From contig NC_051070.1 of assembly GCF_004664715.2 (NCBI RefSeq), positions 70,870,200 through 70,934,199 on the forward strand: a stretch of 64,000 nucleotides of DNA, in the 5' to 3' direction. Both the position numbers and the translations under genes were made by a program. This document shows, one piece after another, positions 22,989 to 35,083 of this stretch. Each line of letters starts with the position of its first letter. The stretch's first letter is position 1. The notes under the pieces are model-generated. The model saw only the letters and a list, made by a program, of their open reading frames with translations, searched no databases and was not told the DNA's origin. Origin of the DNA: Peromyscus leucopus. Taxonomy: Eukaryota > Chordata > Mammalia > Rodentia > Cricetidae.

Positions 22989-23870
22989 CAGGCTGTATTT
23001 GCTTGCTGGGAATCTTCAAGAAAAAGTGAACGGCTTCCTTCACACCTTGGTGACCTTCTGTGCACCCTGAGGCTCAGAGTATCTCTACTGCCTACTGTCA
23101 CTCTGCTTTAGGGTCTCATCCATAGAAAGAGCACTGTGCTGTTTCACTGTGAACAGAGACCCTCCTTTAGGCTGAGATCCCTACACAGCACTGATGCTGC
23201 AGGAGAAAGCAGAGCCCAGATAGGGCCCCTGCCTGATTGATGGCTGCTTCTGTGCAGCTAGAGTAGCTGCTCAGGCCCTGAGGAGCAGCTACTCATTCCT
23301 TGTCCCCCGGTGTCCTTTCTTGCATATGTAATACACTCATCTTAGTCTCCAGCACCTCCTGAAGCTCACACCAGGAAGCCAGCCTGTCTCAGGCTTGGAG
23401 GGATTTCAGACTGAGTGCAGGAAAGATGGAATCTCCTCCCACCTGAGAATCCTCTGACAGGGGGACTGAGGGAGTTGGGTGCTCCTGTGCTCTGAGTCAC
23501 AAGTATAGAGCTGAACACAAACAACTTGAGACCTGCAGAGTAAAGAATCAGGGTCCCAGCCTCAGACACTTTTAGGCAGTTGTCATGTTCCATAAATGCA
23601 ACAGTAAAGAGAAAGTGGAATCTTGAGAAATGCTTTATTCCTATGGGATAGATCTTTGTTGCCAATTATTTGTTTCTCATTTTGCAAAGAAATGTCTGAT
23701 TTCTCCTTTAGTAGAATTTTGACTCAGGTTAAAAAAAAATTGTCCTTCACAGCATTTTTCACCTGAGTCAAAATTTCTATGAAATTATCCTACAGTATTT
23801 GAAGTCATTAGCTGGTCTAATACTGTTCGAGAGAATGATGGGCTGAAATGGAGTAAGGTTGGGTGTGTGT
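22989..23870. other. Intergenic, no gene seen
   Basis: Unique-looking DNA with no recognisable repeat or V segment. Confidence 0.45.
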
Positions 23871-24245
23871 TGTGGAATATTTGATCATTCTGTGTGAAGA
23901 TGTGTCTCTGTCCTCCCTTGCCTGTCTAAGGCATCTTCTGATTGGTTTAATAAAGAGCTGAATGGCCAATAGGTAGGGGAGGATAGGCAGGACTTCCAGG
24001 CAGAGATAAGAACTCTGGGAAGAATCTGATGCAGGGGATTAGAAGTGAGACACAAAAAAGTCACACATACAGTATGGAGGAGAGGTAATGAGCCACATGA
24101 CAGAACATAGCTTAATATAAATGGGTTAATTTAAGTTTTAGGAGGTAGTTGGGAATAAGCCTAACATTAGGCCATGCTTTCATACTTAAGATAGTCTCTG
24201 TCATTATTCAGAAGCTGGCGGTAAAAGAAAGCAAGGCTATTGCTG
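23871..24245 (+). mobile_element. ERVK-type solo LTR
   Basis: Starts TGTGGAATATTTG and contains ttggtttaataaagagctg, a ggccaata box and a gaagctggcgg end, as in common muroid ERVK LTRs. The right end is degraded and no clear target duplication is seen. Confidence 0.7.
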
Positions 24246-24639
24246 TGAGTGATTATTGAGGCAATTGTGTATTTCTTATGACTAGTCTAATTTCTCCAGC
24301 AGTCATCTTTATGGGGAAAACCTTAAAATACATTCCTGTATTGTTGTGAACTCAAGTGCATTGTCCCCTTCATTCACCATGTGCAATAGCACACCAGGGC
24401 TGCTACCCTGTCACTCTGGATGCAGGACTCCCACATTAGCTTCCCAGTCCACTTCCTTCTTACGTGGTCATATTTTAAACAACATTTAGAACAAACCCTG
24501 ACTGTTGCAGGAGTGTTTCAATTTTTAAAATGCATTATAAATCTATGAAACTATTATCTTACTCTATTGTTATGTTCCCATTTTTTTTTCTTTTACTGCC
24601 GTGATTTTACTTCAATATTTCACAGACGAAGATTCTTTT

Positions 24640-24825
24640 TAAAAATGTGTATGAGAGTGGGTCTGGCCCATGTGTGCAGGATTTGAGGAGAACATAGAGA
24701 ACGTCATGTCCCCTGGAGCTTGAGATACAGACTCTGTGAGCCACCTCATGTGGATGCTGGGGATGGAACTAAGGCCTCTTGTAAAGTCAAGGACCCTTAT
24801 CTGCTGAGCCATCCCTCAGGCCCCA
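24640..24825 (-). mobile_element. B3-like SINE
   Basis: Reverse complement of a B2/B3 SINE, ending in the tRNA-like tgctgagccatccctcaggcc block. Confidence 0.75.
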
Positions 24826-25225
24826 GTAAAGTGTCCTTAGAACATGCATCTGTTTCCTGAGTTAAACTTCTAGTGTTGTGTCTTTGAGTGTGCCAGACTG
24901 TGTGGGGCTGAGGCTTGTTCTCCTTGGAGGGACTGGTCCTCTCCTGCTTCCTGGATCCCTAACTCCCTACAACCTCAGGGTCTCATCAAAATGTTCCTCC
25001 CCTACACTGCCATCCCTACTGTGCTGTGCCCAGATTCTCAGGCAGGGCTGGCTTGGGAGGAGCTTCAGGCTCAGAAGGCTGGGAGGGAACTCTGCAGTGT
25101 CTGGCCTGGCAGGGTTCCTGGGTGGAGCTGACTGGTTGCAGGAGGAGGGACATTCAACAGCCATCCTGACACCACAGCCCAGGCCTTGGTTCCTTGCTTC
25201 TGTCTCCAGCAGCCACACAAGCACC

Positions 25226-25729
25226 ATGAAGAGGCTGCTGTGCTCTCTGCTGGGGCTGCTGTGCACCCAGGTTTGCTGTGAGTCTGGCTGTCCACATTCA
25301 GGGACAGAGAGGATTCTGTCAGCACATGGAGGGTGGGGAAGCAGCTCAGGAGTCCTGCAGAGCTCCCACCTTCTCAGAGGACATGGGGTGTGTTCAGGGT
25401 TCTGTGGATGTTCAGTGACCCCATCTGTCTCTTTCTCTGTTTCTAACCAGGGGTGAAAGGTCAACAAGTGAAGCAGAGTCCTGTGTCCTTGGTTCTGCAG
25501 GAGGGAGAGCGTGCAGAGGTACAGTGCAACTTTTCCATCTCTACAAACCAAATGCAGTGGTTTCACCAAAGTCCTGAGGGACATCTGAAGAGCCTGTTTT
25601 TTAATCCTTCTGGAACAAAGCACAGTGGAAGATTGACATCCACAACAGTCCCTCAGGAACGTCGCAGCTCTCTGTACATTTCCTCCTCCCAGACCACAGA
25701 CTCAGGCACTTATTTCTGTACTATGAGTG
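25226..25729 (+). CDS. Trav13: TRA V segment, Trav13-like, functional
   Basis: Leader exon 25226-25277 (MKRLLCSLLGLLCTQVC, donor GTGAGT) and V exon 25451-25729 (acceptor ctaaccag), joined to give WVKGQQVKQSP. The first cysteine (VQCNF), tryptophan (QWFHQ), the NPSGTK C-double-prime region and DSGTYFC are all present with no stops. CDR3 begins CTMS, where the related mouse segments usually have CAM. The product is a TCR alpha variable domain. The leader and framework resemble mouse Trav13; subgroup is less certain than for Trav4-6. The RSS is close to ideal. Confidence 0.9.
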
Positions 25730-25768
25730 CACAGTGCTCCCCACACACCTGCAGCCAGTACACAAACC
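25730..25768 (+). other. 23-RSS of Trav13-like segment
   Basis: Heptamer CACAGTG (25730-25736), exact 23-bp spacer, nonamer ACACAAACC (25760-25768). Confidence 0.92.
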
Positions 25769-26717
25769 TTCTGCTGGGTGGGCGTGGCCTTTCCCAGTTA
25801 CAAGACATCCGGAAACCACAACAGAACATCTGCTTGATTTAATATCCCTATTCTATATAGGCAGAGTTTTAACCTGGGATAAGCTTTTGACCATGAGGTT
25901 AAGGATTTGGATGTGTAAATTCTCAATATATATTCCCTCCTGAATCATAAACGTCCATCTTAGAACTAACAGAGAAGCTGATGGGAGGACAGAATCAATG
26001 TGATCATTTAAGCCTCAGTGTACTGAACTCACAAAGGATGAGGAGAAAGGGAATGAAAGGCAAAGACTTCCAGGTGACGCTGCTGTGGACAGGGTCAGGG
26101 TCAGTGAGGAGAAAACAAACTGTCACCAAGAACATCAAGTCATGGAAGACACAGAGTGTGCAGACAGCTGGACGCTCCAGTTTCCTTTCTGTAGCTGTGA
26201 TGAAATTCTGAAGAAATGCTACTGAGAAAGTGAAAAGATCTATTTAGCCTTCCGTTCCAGGTCATAGTCCATCATTGGTGGTAATTAAGGCAGGAAGTCA
26301 TACAGGAGATTACAACAGAAAACATGGACACACTCTGCAGCTAGGTCACTCACAGACTCAAACTTATGTGACCCAGGATGTTTTGAATTACGAATCTGTG
26401 GAAATGAAACTTTTGCTTTATTGAACAATTGATCCTGATTAGTTGGTGCTGAAAAATCAGCTTTAATGAATAAGGGGTAGCTGAACTGAAGCAAATCTTA
26501 TGGGAATTATCTTCTAACATTCAGCACACAGAAGCTATGGTCTAGGGAGGATAGGGATTCACTTTAATCTGGAAACTGATCTTGGCAATGTGATGCTGGT
26601 TTTGGCAGAGAGGAAGCTGCAGGACTGAAGGGAACAGGAAGAAGCTGAGGCTAAGCACTGTGAATTTGCTTTGTCTGATTTAAGTGTGTCCTGGTTCTTA
26701 TCTCTTGGAATAAGAAG
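25769..26717. other. Intergenic, no gene seen
   Basis: Unique-looking DNA downstream of the Trav13-like segment, with no repeat or gene I can name. Confidence 0.45.
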
Positions 26718-26890
26718 TCTGGGTGTGGTGGTGCACATCTTTGTTCCCAGCAATTGGGAGGTAGAGGCAGGAGGATCTCTGTGAGTTTGAGGCCAGCCTG
26801 GTCTACAGAGCTAGTGCCAGGACAGCCAGGGCTACACTGAGATACTCTATCTCAAAAAAAAAAAATCAAAAAATAAATAAAAATAAAAGC
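26718..26890 (+). mobile_element. B1 SINE
   Basis: Begins tctgggtgtggtggtgcac, contains gtttgaggccagcctggtc, and ends in an A-rich tail. Confidence 0.92.
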
Positions 26891-27047
26891 ATAAAATAAA
26901 AAAATAAAATAAATAGAAGTTTGTAACTATTTTGGATTTTATAGAAACCCACAGAAGACATTACTTATGTTAAAAAGACTTTGAACATTTTTTGTTATTT
27001 ATTTCTTTATGTGTTTATTTGTTTATTTATTTATTTGTTAGTTTTTA

Positions 27048-28330
27048 TGCTCTACCCTCAGTGTTCCCTCCTGCTTCTCCTTTATTCCCTCCCTTCCCCC
27101 TCCTCCTCCCCACATCTACTCTTCCTCCTCTATTTCTCTTCAGAAATGGCAGGTCTCCCACCAATATCAAGCAGCCATGGCATACCAAGTTGCAGAGAGA
27201 CTAGACACCTTCTCTCCTGTGAAGGCTGGAGGAAGCAACCCAGTCTGAGGAGTATGGACCCAAAAGCAGGCAGCAGAGTCAGAGACAGCCCCTGATCCTA
27301 CTGTTAGGAGTTCCACAAGAAGACTAAGCTACACAACTGTAACCTAGATGCAAAGGGCCCAGGTCAGTCCATGCAGGTTCCTTGGTTGTTGGTTCCGTCT
27401 CTGTGAGCCCCTATCATCCCAGGTTTGTAAGAGGAATTGCTAAACAGTTTTATTAATAAAATACCCAGAGCCAGATATTAGGGTGGAAACTGAGAGATCA
27501 GAGGAATAGGACAAGCCACAGCCAACCTCACCTTACCAACTCCTCAGCTCCCAGAGAGACCTACTTCCTGTATACCCATGCCTATATCCTTTCTCTGCTT
27601 GCCATCTCACTTCCTCTCTCTACCCAGCTACATCACTTTTCTCTTTCCGCCCAGCTCTATCACTTCCTGTCTGTCTGTCGAGACCTCCAGACCTCTATGA
27701 TTAACTAGTGTTGGAATTGAAAGGCATGTGCCGTCACACCTGGCTCTGTTCCCAGTGTGGCCTTGAACCACAAAGATCTGGATGAATCTCTGCCTCTTGA
27801 ATGCTAGGATTAAAGGGGTAGTTAGTAAGCTACCATTGTCTGACTTCCATGTTTAATATAGTGGCTGGCTTTTCCCTCTGATCCTCAGATAAGCTTTATT
27901 GGGGTACACAGATAAAGTATCACCACATTTCCTCTTTTTTTTGTCTAATATAAAAAAGTTATAACTAATATAAGAAAACCTATATACAATAAGTAAAATA
28001 AATATATACAATATATACAGACAATAAGTACATCAACAATGTCTAGTACATTTGCATTTGACAAATTCAGCGAAAATATTCCATCACATATCTTATCTTT
28101 GTGAATCCATGAAAGTTAGTTAGCTTCTCTGACACTGTGGATTGTAGCATAGTTATCCTTTACTCTACAGCTAATATGCACTTACAATGGGTACATATTA
28201 TGTTTGTCTCTCTGGGTTTGGGTTACCTCACTCAGGATGATCTTTTCTAGTCCCATCCATTTGCCAGTGCATTTCATGATGTCATTGTTTTTAGCAGATG
28301 AGTTATGCTCCATAATGTAAATAACAAAAG
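27048..28330 (-). mobile_element. LINE-1 3' region, split by an LTR
   Basis: Reverse complement of rodent L1 3' UTR (27048-27424), including agactagacacct, aagcaggcagcagagtcaga and cacaagaagactaagctac. More L1 3' sequence is at about 28100-28330 (gggttacctcactcaggat). An LTR-like element at 27425-27927 interrupts it. Confidence 0.75.
27425..27927 (-). mobile_element. LTR-like element with B1-derived internal piece
   Basis: On the minus strand it starts TGTGGTGATACTTTATC with an early AATAAAG, and carries a B1-like segment near 27720-27820 and tctgctt/cttcctgt-type blocks. It resembles abundant cricetid ERVK LTRs. The left end and target duplication are unclear. Confidence 0.55.
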
Positions 28331-28434
28331 TTGGTTATTTAAAAGTTGTATTATGGTTTATATTGTGATCTTAATGAGATCTTGGAGATGAACCATAAAG
28401 GAAAGATTATGGCTGAATAACGCTGCTTGTCTGT

Positions 28435-28860
28435 GTCAGGGTGACAAGGGGTCAGCTGTGATGGTGAATTTTTGTCGACTTGATGCAAACTGGAGATACC
28501 AGGAAGAGGGAACCTCAATCTAGGAGTTGTGTCACACTTGTTTGGAGGCATGTTTGTGGACATTTTCTTATTAACAATTGACATGGGAGGGCCCAACCCC
28601 CAGTGAGCGTTGTCATCCCTGGGCAGGAGGTCTGGGTTATATAAAAAACAAGATGAGCAAGGCAGGAGGAGCAAGTTAGCCAGCAGATTTCTTGTATGTT
28701 TCTTGACACTTTTCCAGCTTGAATTCCTGATGGATCGCTTCAGTGATAGACTATGATCAGAAATGTAAACCAAATAAATTATTCCCTCCCCAAGTTTAAT
28801 TTGGTCTTTATGTTAATTTATCTTAGTAATAGAAAGCAAACCAGTTCAAACACCAAAAAA
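28435..28860 (+). mobile_element. Rodent interspersed repeat (family uncertain)
   Basis: Matches the common rodent repeat with gggagggcccaacccccagt, a tatataaaa box and an aaataaattattccctcccc end. A related piece in reverse orientation is at 41290-41530. Confidence 0.6.
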
Positions 28861-29079
28861 GGTAACCCATTCCTGCACTGGCATTTTTATTTGATACCCT
28901 GTGTTATCTAGTAGATTTTCTTGTCCCAGGGTAATTCCATCTTAACTCCTTTTATTTGTGTGTGCATAATCTTCTAGAATGAGGAAAATTTTAAATGGAT
29001 CTGTTATTTTATCATATAATTGCAATAATTAGCACGTACTAATTGTTCAAAGCAGTTGGCTGTTGTACAGTTTTAGCAT

Positions 29080-29540
29080 ATGCATTTGCATAGATTTTCT
29101 GATATCCATCTTTTCTTCACCCTCTGTTGTTCTCTCCCTTCCCTTGTCCCCTCTCCTCCTCCCCATATTCATTTGTCTAACTTTGATTTTAAGAGTATCT
29201 TTACTTTCTTTTATTCTTTGCTTTTTTTGTTAGTTTTCACATATGAGAACACATGTATTGTGTGTCTCTACATGTCTGCTTTATTTTGCTTAACACCATG
29301 TCCTTCAATACTATCTGTTTTCCTACAGATGGCGCCAGTTCATTTTTCCTTGTGGTTGAATTTTGCTCTGTTGTTTGAAGTACAATATTTTCTTCATTCA
29401 TAGGTTGACAGGTGATACCTAGGCTGTATGTAGGCAATAGTGAATGGTGCTGTAATAAACATGTATATGCAGGTCTCTCTCTTATGGGATGACATCAGTT
29501 TCCCTGGATAAATGCCCATAAGTAGTATTAGTAGGATCAG
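29080..29540 (-). mobile_element. LINE-1 3' end
   Basis: Reverse complement of old L1 sequence, for example ttcattcataggttgac and caatagtgaatggtgctg. Confidence 0.7.
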
Positions 29541-29582
29541 TGGTCTTTTTCTCTTCCTTCATTCCTTCTTTCCTTCCATCCA

Positions 29583-29583
29583 C

Positions 29584-29646
<63 letters not shown>

Positions 29647-29665
29647 TCCTTCCTTCCTTCCTTTC
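29583..29665. repeat. (CTTT)n microsatellite
   Basis: Pure TTTC run followed by TTCC units. Confidence 0.95.
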
Positions 29666-29998
29666 CTCCTACATTCCTTCCTGCTTGATTTCTTTCTTTT
29701 AATTCTTCAGAAGAATAACAGTGCTATTCTTGGTGGCTTTAGCAACACATATTCCTACCAACAGTGTATAATTGTAGAATTACAATGAGGGGATTTCTGA
29801 CTCTCAATGACTTTTTTTCTGAAACACTAAATTTGACCAAAAGGGGAAAGTGTTTTCTATGTCAGAAATAGCTTAAGACAAAGTGTCTGTGAGGGGTGGA
29901 GTCTGTTGAAAGAACTAAATGCCTGTGAAGGCAGATTCAGTGTTCTGTGGGGAGATAAAAGGCCACTGGAGTTCTCCCCAAGCTTCAGTCTAGGAGGA

Positions 29999-30508
29999 AT
30001 GGATAAGATCCTGAAGTCATCATTGTTAGTCCTGGCCCTTCACCTAGCCTGTGAGTCATGGAGGAAAAAATTCAGGATGTGTAATTAATGTGGAGGGGTG
30101 AGAGAAGTGGGGACAGGACAAAACCATGAGTGCTGAAACCACAAGCAGGTAGTACAAACCTGGGAAACTAATGGCATTTGTTGTATCTCTACACAGGGGT
30201 GAGTGGCCAGCAACAGAACAGACGTGACCAGCAGCAAGTGCAACAAAGTCCTCAATCTCTGACAGTCTTGGCAGGAGGGACGTCAGTTCTGAACTGCACT
30301 TATGAGGACAGCAGGTTTGACTACTTCCCATGGTACCGGCAATTCCCTGGTGAAGGCCCTACACTTCTGATAGCCATACGTTCCATGTTGAATAAAAAGG
30401 AAGAAGGAAGATTCACAGTCTTCTTCAGGAAAAGTGATAAACAGTTCTCCTTGCACATCACAGATTCTCAGCCTGGAGACTCAGCTACCTACTTCTGTGC
30501 AGCAAGTG
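29999..30508 (+). CDS. Trav14: TRA V segment, Trav14-like, functional
   Basis: Leader exon 29999-30050 ([17 protein letters not shown], donor GTGAGT) and V exon 30197-30508 (acceptor ctacacag). The mature N-terminus carries the extended [12 protein letters not shown] stretch typical of mouse Trav14 (the V-alpha-2 family). The first cysteine (LNCTYE, with an N-glycosylation site), tryptophan (FPWYRQ), [17 protein letters not shown] and CAAS are intact. The product is a TCR alpha variable domain. The heptamer ends in A (CACAGTA), a departure that may lower recombination frequency. Single copy in this window. Confidence 0.93.
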
Positions 30509-30547
30509 CACAGTACTCTCCAGGCACCTGCAGCCCATACCCAAAAC
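30509..30547 (+). other. 23-RSS of Trav14-like segment
   Basis: Heptamer CACAGTA, 23-bp spacer, nonamer ACCCAAAAC. The last heptamer base is off consensus. Confidence 0.8.
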
Positions 30548-32825
30548 CCAGCTGAGGCTCCAGCAAAAGCCCGCTGTGGGGCTGAGCCTGGCAGAGGTGC
30601 AGAGGGGTTTTATCTGCAGGAGCAGGTGACAGGGGACACAGTGAATGTAAGGATCAGATTCATTCAGGTCACAGACAGACCAAGGTGAAGTCAGGGCTTG
30701 TTTTTCTCCACTCTCCCTTTCCTCCTCAGGCACCACTGAAGTTTTAGATCTATTTCCTTAACTAGCTTAGTTGAATTGTTTTCTAAGTGGTTGTACAAAT
30801 GTTTTTCTGTGTGGTTGGTTCACACCAAGTGGAAATTATAAAGTTCCCATCACCCTACACTCTTATCAACATGTTGTTAATGTGTAGATATTACAGCACA
30901 GTGTCAGTCATTTTGTGCCTTATGTGATAGAAATCACATAGAATTATCTTTCACCTTAATCTCCTCTGATTACCAGAGAAGTGGTGATGTATGTGACCAC
31001 TGACTACATCTAATTGCTCTTTTTTGCGTTTTATATTCCATCTACCTTCAAGAAATTCTAGTATGGAAACCAGGATGTACTTACAAGGATGCAGGTGTGT
31101 TTACAATAGACAAATGACATGGGTGAGGGAAAGAAGAATTCAATTTACTCATATCATGAAAATATATAATATTTCACTATATAATAATATGTAAAAATAT
31201 AATATATTTCACTAAAGAACTATTGTCTCAAGTGTATTTCATAGATGAACAAAATAAGATTTTGAAGGTGAAATTTTTAGTTAACAGAAGCAGCTGCATT
31301 CTTTATGGCCATTACCAGTGCACAGAATGGAAAAGGGACTTCTCATTGCCTAACACTTTGCAGAGTTTACTCACTTAATGCTACATACATACTAACAAGA
31401 TTTGCACTGGAGAAAAATTTAATCAGCTTATAATTTTAAATGTTTTCATGGTACATAGCTGAAGGTTGTGGGCGCTAACTACCTAGGAAGTCAAGGCAGG
31501 AGGCATGGTTGAGCCTAGGATTGGAAGTCTAGCTGAGCCACATAGGGAAACTTTGTCTGACAAAACCTAATCCAGCCAAAACAATGTAGAAGATATTTAA
31601 CTTAAGCATGTAAAGCCTGCAAGCTCTCCTTCCTATCCACAGTGAGTAACTTTTCAATATTCAAAAGAGAGGGTGAAGAAGGAAAATCAGTCAGTTGGCT
31701 CTTAGCAGTAGGAGATAAATCTCACAATACCAGTGGGTGAACTCCCCAAGTCTTTCCAAGTGTTAGATCCTTGTCAAGTTTAAACTTGAACCAGAAGTTG
31801 GGGACAGTATTTGAATCAGATTGGAATAGGTGTCACTGAATACAAACACCTAGCTCAGCAGTCAGCAGGAGAGCAAAGGTATCCTTGAAGATGCAGAAGA
31901 AAGAATTGAGAAATTCTGGATGCTTCAAGACAGAATTCTGAGCTTCTTACGGATTTAAGCGCTGGAAAATATTTAAAGAGATCTAAGAGACAATGAAGAC
32001 AGGTTAATTTATAATAACATAATTATCACCATTTGGGTGTCTTTATGTGGTAGTCAAAATCTATCTTGTGGTAGATGTCTGAGTTTGAGGCCAGCCTTGT
32101 CTACTGAATGAGTTCCAGGACAGCCAAGCCTAGGTGGTAAAGGAGACAATTGAAATCAGGATGGTGGTGAAGATGTGTTTTAACAAGGGAGCCAATCCTA
32201 GTTCCAGCAAGCAGAAAAATGTGGCAGCCTGGTCACATGGATTCAAGGATCAAGGATGAACTCTGTGTAATCTCCCTCTGTAACCAAGGAAAGCTTCTGA
32301 GGCCAGGCATGTAGCAGTTGTGTACCTGAATGGAGGTCCAGAGAGGCAACTCCATGAAGTTGTGAAGGTTAAGCCTGGATTACCTTAGAGAAACTAAGAT
32401 GTTAGAGATGTCAGAGTCTTGGGGTATCTGGCAGGAGAGATGCTAACAGGTAGTACAACAAGCCCAAAAGAAAGAAATGTGTTGCAGTCAACAAAGCTGA
32501 AAGGAGTTGGAGATCTGAAGAGCATTTTGACATCAGACATGGAAATGCAGAGTTTGGAGTTTACCCAGATGGTTTTCAATTATGTTCCCTTCCCTCCCTT
32601 TTGGAATAATAATATATACTCTGTGCCATTATATGTTAGAAATATATGATCTGCTTTTTGATTTTGATTTTACAGGGCATCACAGTTAAGAGATTGCCTT
32701 CTGTCTCAGAAGAGATGGTCTTTTAAACAATGTTGAGGCTATGCTAGAATGTAGGGACTTTTGAAGTTGGAACAAATGCATTTTTGCATTATGATATATC
32801 TACAAGTTTATGGGAACAAGGAGTG
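30548..32825. other. Intergenic with two old B1 fragments
   Basis: Mostly unique AT-rich DNA. Diverged B1-like pieces, + strand, lie at about 31445-31565 and 32065-32140 (gagtttgaggccagccttgtc). No gene seen. Confidence 0.5.
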
Positions 32826-33790
32826 GAATGTGGTGGTTTGAATAAGAATGGTCCCCAGAGGCTCATAGATTTAAATTGTTAGTCACCAGGAAGTAACCCT
32901 ATTTGAAAGGACTAGGAACTATAGCCTCTTTGGAGGAACTGTGTCACTGGTGATGGGCTTTAAGTTTTCAAAAACCTATGTCAAGCCTACAGTATCCCCC
33001 CTCTCTTTCTCTCTCCTCTGCCTTCACATAAGGATGTATGTGTCAGCTACTGCCCCAGTACTTGCTTGAATGCCACCATGTTCCCTAACATGATGAGAAT
33101 GTGCTGATTTGTGCTGACCTATGCAGGTCTGTCTGCTAGACCTGGGATCTGAGGATCTGAAAGAATGGGGCCAAATACCGTCTAATGTTATAGACAACCA
33201 TACTTCAGTTTCAGAATACGTTTATACTCAAATGCAACAAAGAAAGCAATGATTCAAAGAAGACTGACTGGGTACAACAAGACACAATCAGAAAAACATG
33301 TAAATAAACACCAGTAAGCACATAATAAATGTTAACAGAGCAGCCTTGGAGAGAACTTTCTCTGGACAGGACAAGTTAAACACAATTGCCTGGCACATAC
33401 TATAGATTATGTATGAGGAGGCACAAAATCAAGGCAGAAGGCCAAATCAAGATTGAGAATATACTCACCAGATTGGTTTATATAGCTATATTCTGACATT
33501 CAACAGTAATAAACATGTCTTATGAATTGAATAGAGATGTTTAACTTAGGAGGCATGCAATCAAATCCAAGACCAATCCAGGGAACAAAATGCACTTCAG
33601 TTAAATGGCCCTCTGATTTTTTTTTCCTGGAGCCTCTCTCATGGTTTCTAAAGGCCCTGTTCACCATGCATTACTGTTTGACTGTTTCAAGAATAAAGGA
33701 CTAAAGTTTTGAAACTAAGCAAGTCCCAAATTAAACACTTTCTTTTATAACAGTGTGCTTGGTCATGGTATATCTTCAAGGCAATTGAAA
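32826..33790 (+). mobile_element. Rodent repeat split by ~500 bp
   Basis: The left half (32826-33115, tggtttgaataagaatgg...ccaccatgttccctaac) and right half (33640-33785, aattaaacactttc...gcttggtcatggta) of one common rodent repeat are separated by unrelated DNA, suggesting a nested insertion. Family uncertain. Confidence 0.55.
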
Positions 33791-33894
33791 AGTGACAAAG
33801 TTACCCCCCCCCCCCATTAACCCTAATTCCAATTTTAGTGAATGACTGAATTCTTTTGTATGATTCCTTAAGGACTGAGCTTTGATCGTTTTTA

Positions 33895-34140
33895 ACATTT
33901 GATTTTTATTTACATTTGTGCATGTGCAGGTCCATGCGAGTCTACACAAACTTGTGTGAGTTCATGGGCACACCTAAATGTGTGTGTGTGAAGGACAGAA
34001 GATGATGTCCAATCACTCAGAGCTGGAGTTGCAGGTTTTACATGATGCTCAGCTAGTCAAGTGGGTCCTGAGATCTGAACTTCCATCTTTATGATTAGCA
34101 GCACGTGCTTTTCCAACGGAACCATCTCTTTACCAACCAT
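33895..34140 (-). mobile_element. B3-like SINE
   Basis: Reverse complement of a B3 SINE with a tgtgtgtgaaggacagaagatga block and a degraded accatctctttaccaacc end. Confidence 0.65.
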
Positions 34141-34199
34141 AAGTTTTATCTTCACTAGGAAGTATTGTTTGCCAATTAAATCTCAAGGACAGACAATGC

Positions 34200-34450
34200 A
34201 GCATTTAGCATGAGACCAACTATCCAGTCCAGCACTCAAACCCAATGTGCTCCAAAGCCTCACCACAGAGGCTGTGGCCATGCAGCATGGAGAGCATCCA
34301 CCTGCTCCATGGATAACGAGAGCAGGGGCACAGCCCTGTCATCCTGAGCTCCCCAGGCTGCTGTGGCTCCCATGGTCTCCTGCTCATCCACAGAGACTGC
34401 AGTCCAGAGCATGTGCTGCCTGTCAGCACTCAGCAGTGAGGTGGGCAGAG
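34200..34450. other. GC-richer patch of unknown origin
   Basis: Locally GC-rich DNA with short open frames on both strands and no conserved domain. It may be a fragment of an old repeat or retrocopy; I cannot assign it. Confidence 0.3.
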
Positions 34451-35032
34451 GAGTAAACCTCAGATACCAGGAACTCTTTCTTGATGTACATGTTAACTAG
34501 TTACTTAAACTCAAAGCAAGAACTGGAGCTCTTTCAGAGATATAGTTTTTACTTTCTCTTCTGAATTCCATTTGGTTCATTTTATCCATTGGGATAAAGA
34601 GAGCAAATGAATGATTAAGAGCTACATTTTTCAATCATGATACAGCAGTACCCCAAATCCAACCTCAAATTTATGTGGCATTAACATGCCCCTAAGTACT
34701 TTCAAGTTTCATGTATCATGTACATATAATAGGCTGGAGTCACAGACAGGCCTGTTAAGATTATCATGATACTGTTTTGTAATTAAAATATACACATAAT
34801 TTAACAAGTGAGACTGAATGCTTCAGGGCAATGGTATAGAAGCTTCTAGGAAATGTAATAAGTAAGTTCTTTGTTTTGGCAAGAATAGGACATTTTCTGA
34901 ATAAAACTAAATGTTAGACTATTACAAGCAAATCGGGGTTTTGTAAAAGTAGGTTTTTAAATTAGTGTAACTTCTCTGTCTCTGTTTCTCCCTCTCTACG
35001 TGTGTGTATGGTATGTGTGTGTATGTGTATGT

Positions 35033-35083
<51 letters not shown>

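Noticed and set aside
22775..23029. 84-codon + strand frame with a hydrophobic C-terminus
   Set aside because: It spans the end of the retrocopy and its target duplication on the opposite strand; no domain or splice context.
24878..25623. Long frames on both strands around the Trav13 leader
   Set aside because: They run through promoter, leader and intron; the true structure is the two-exon V segment.
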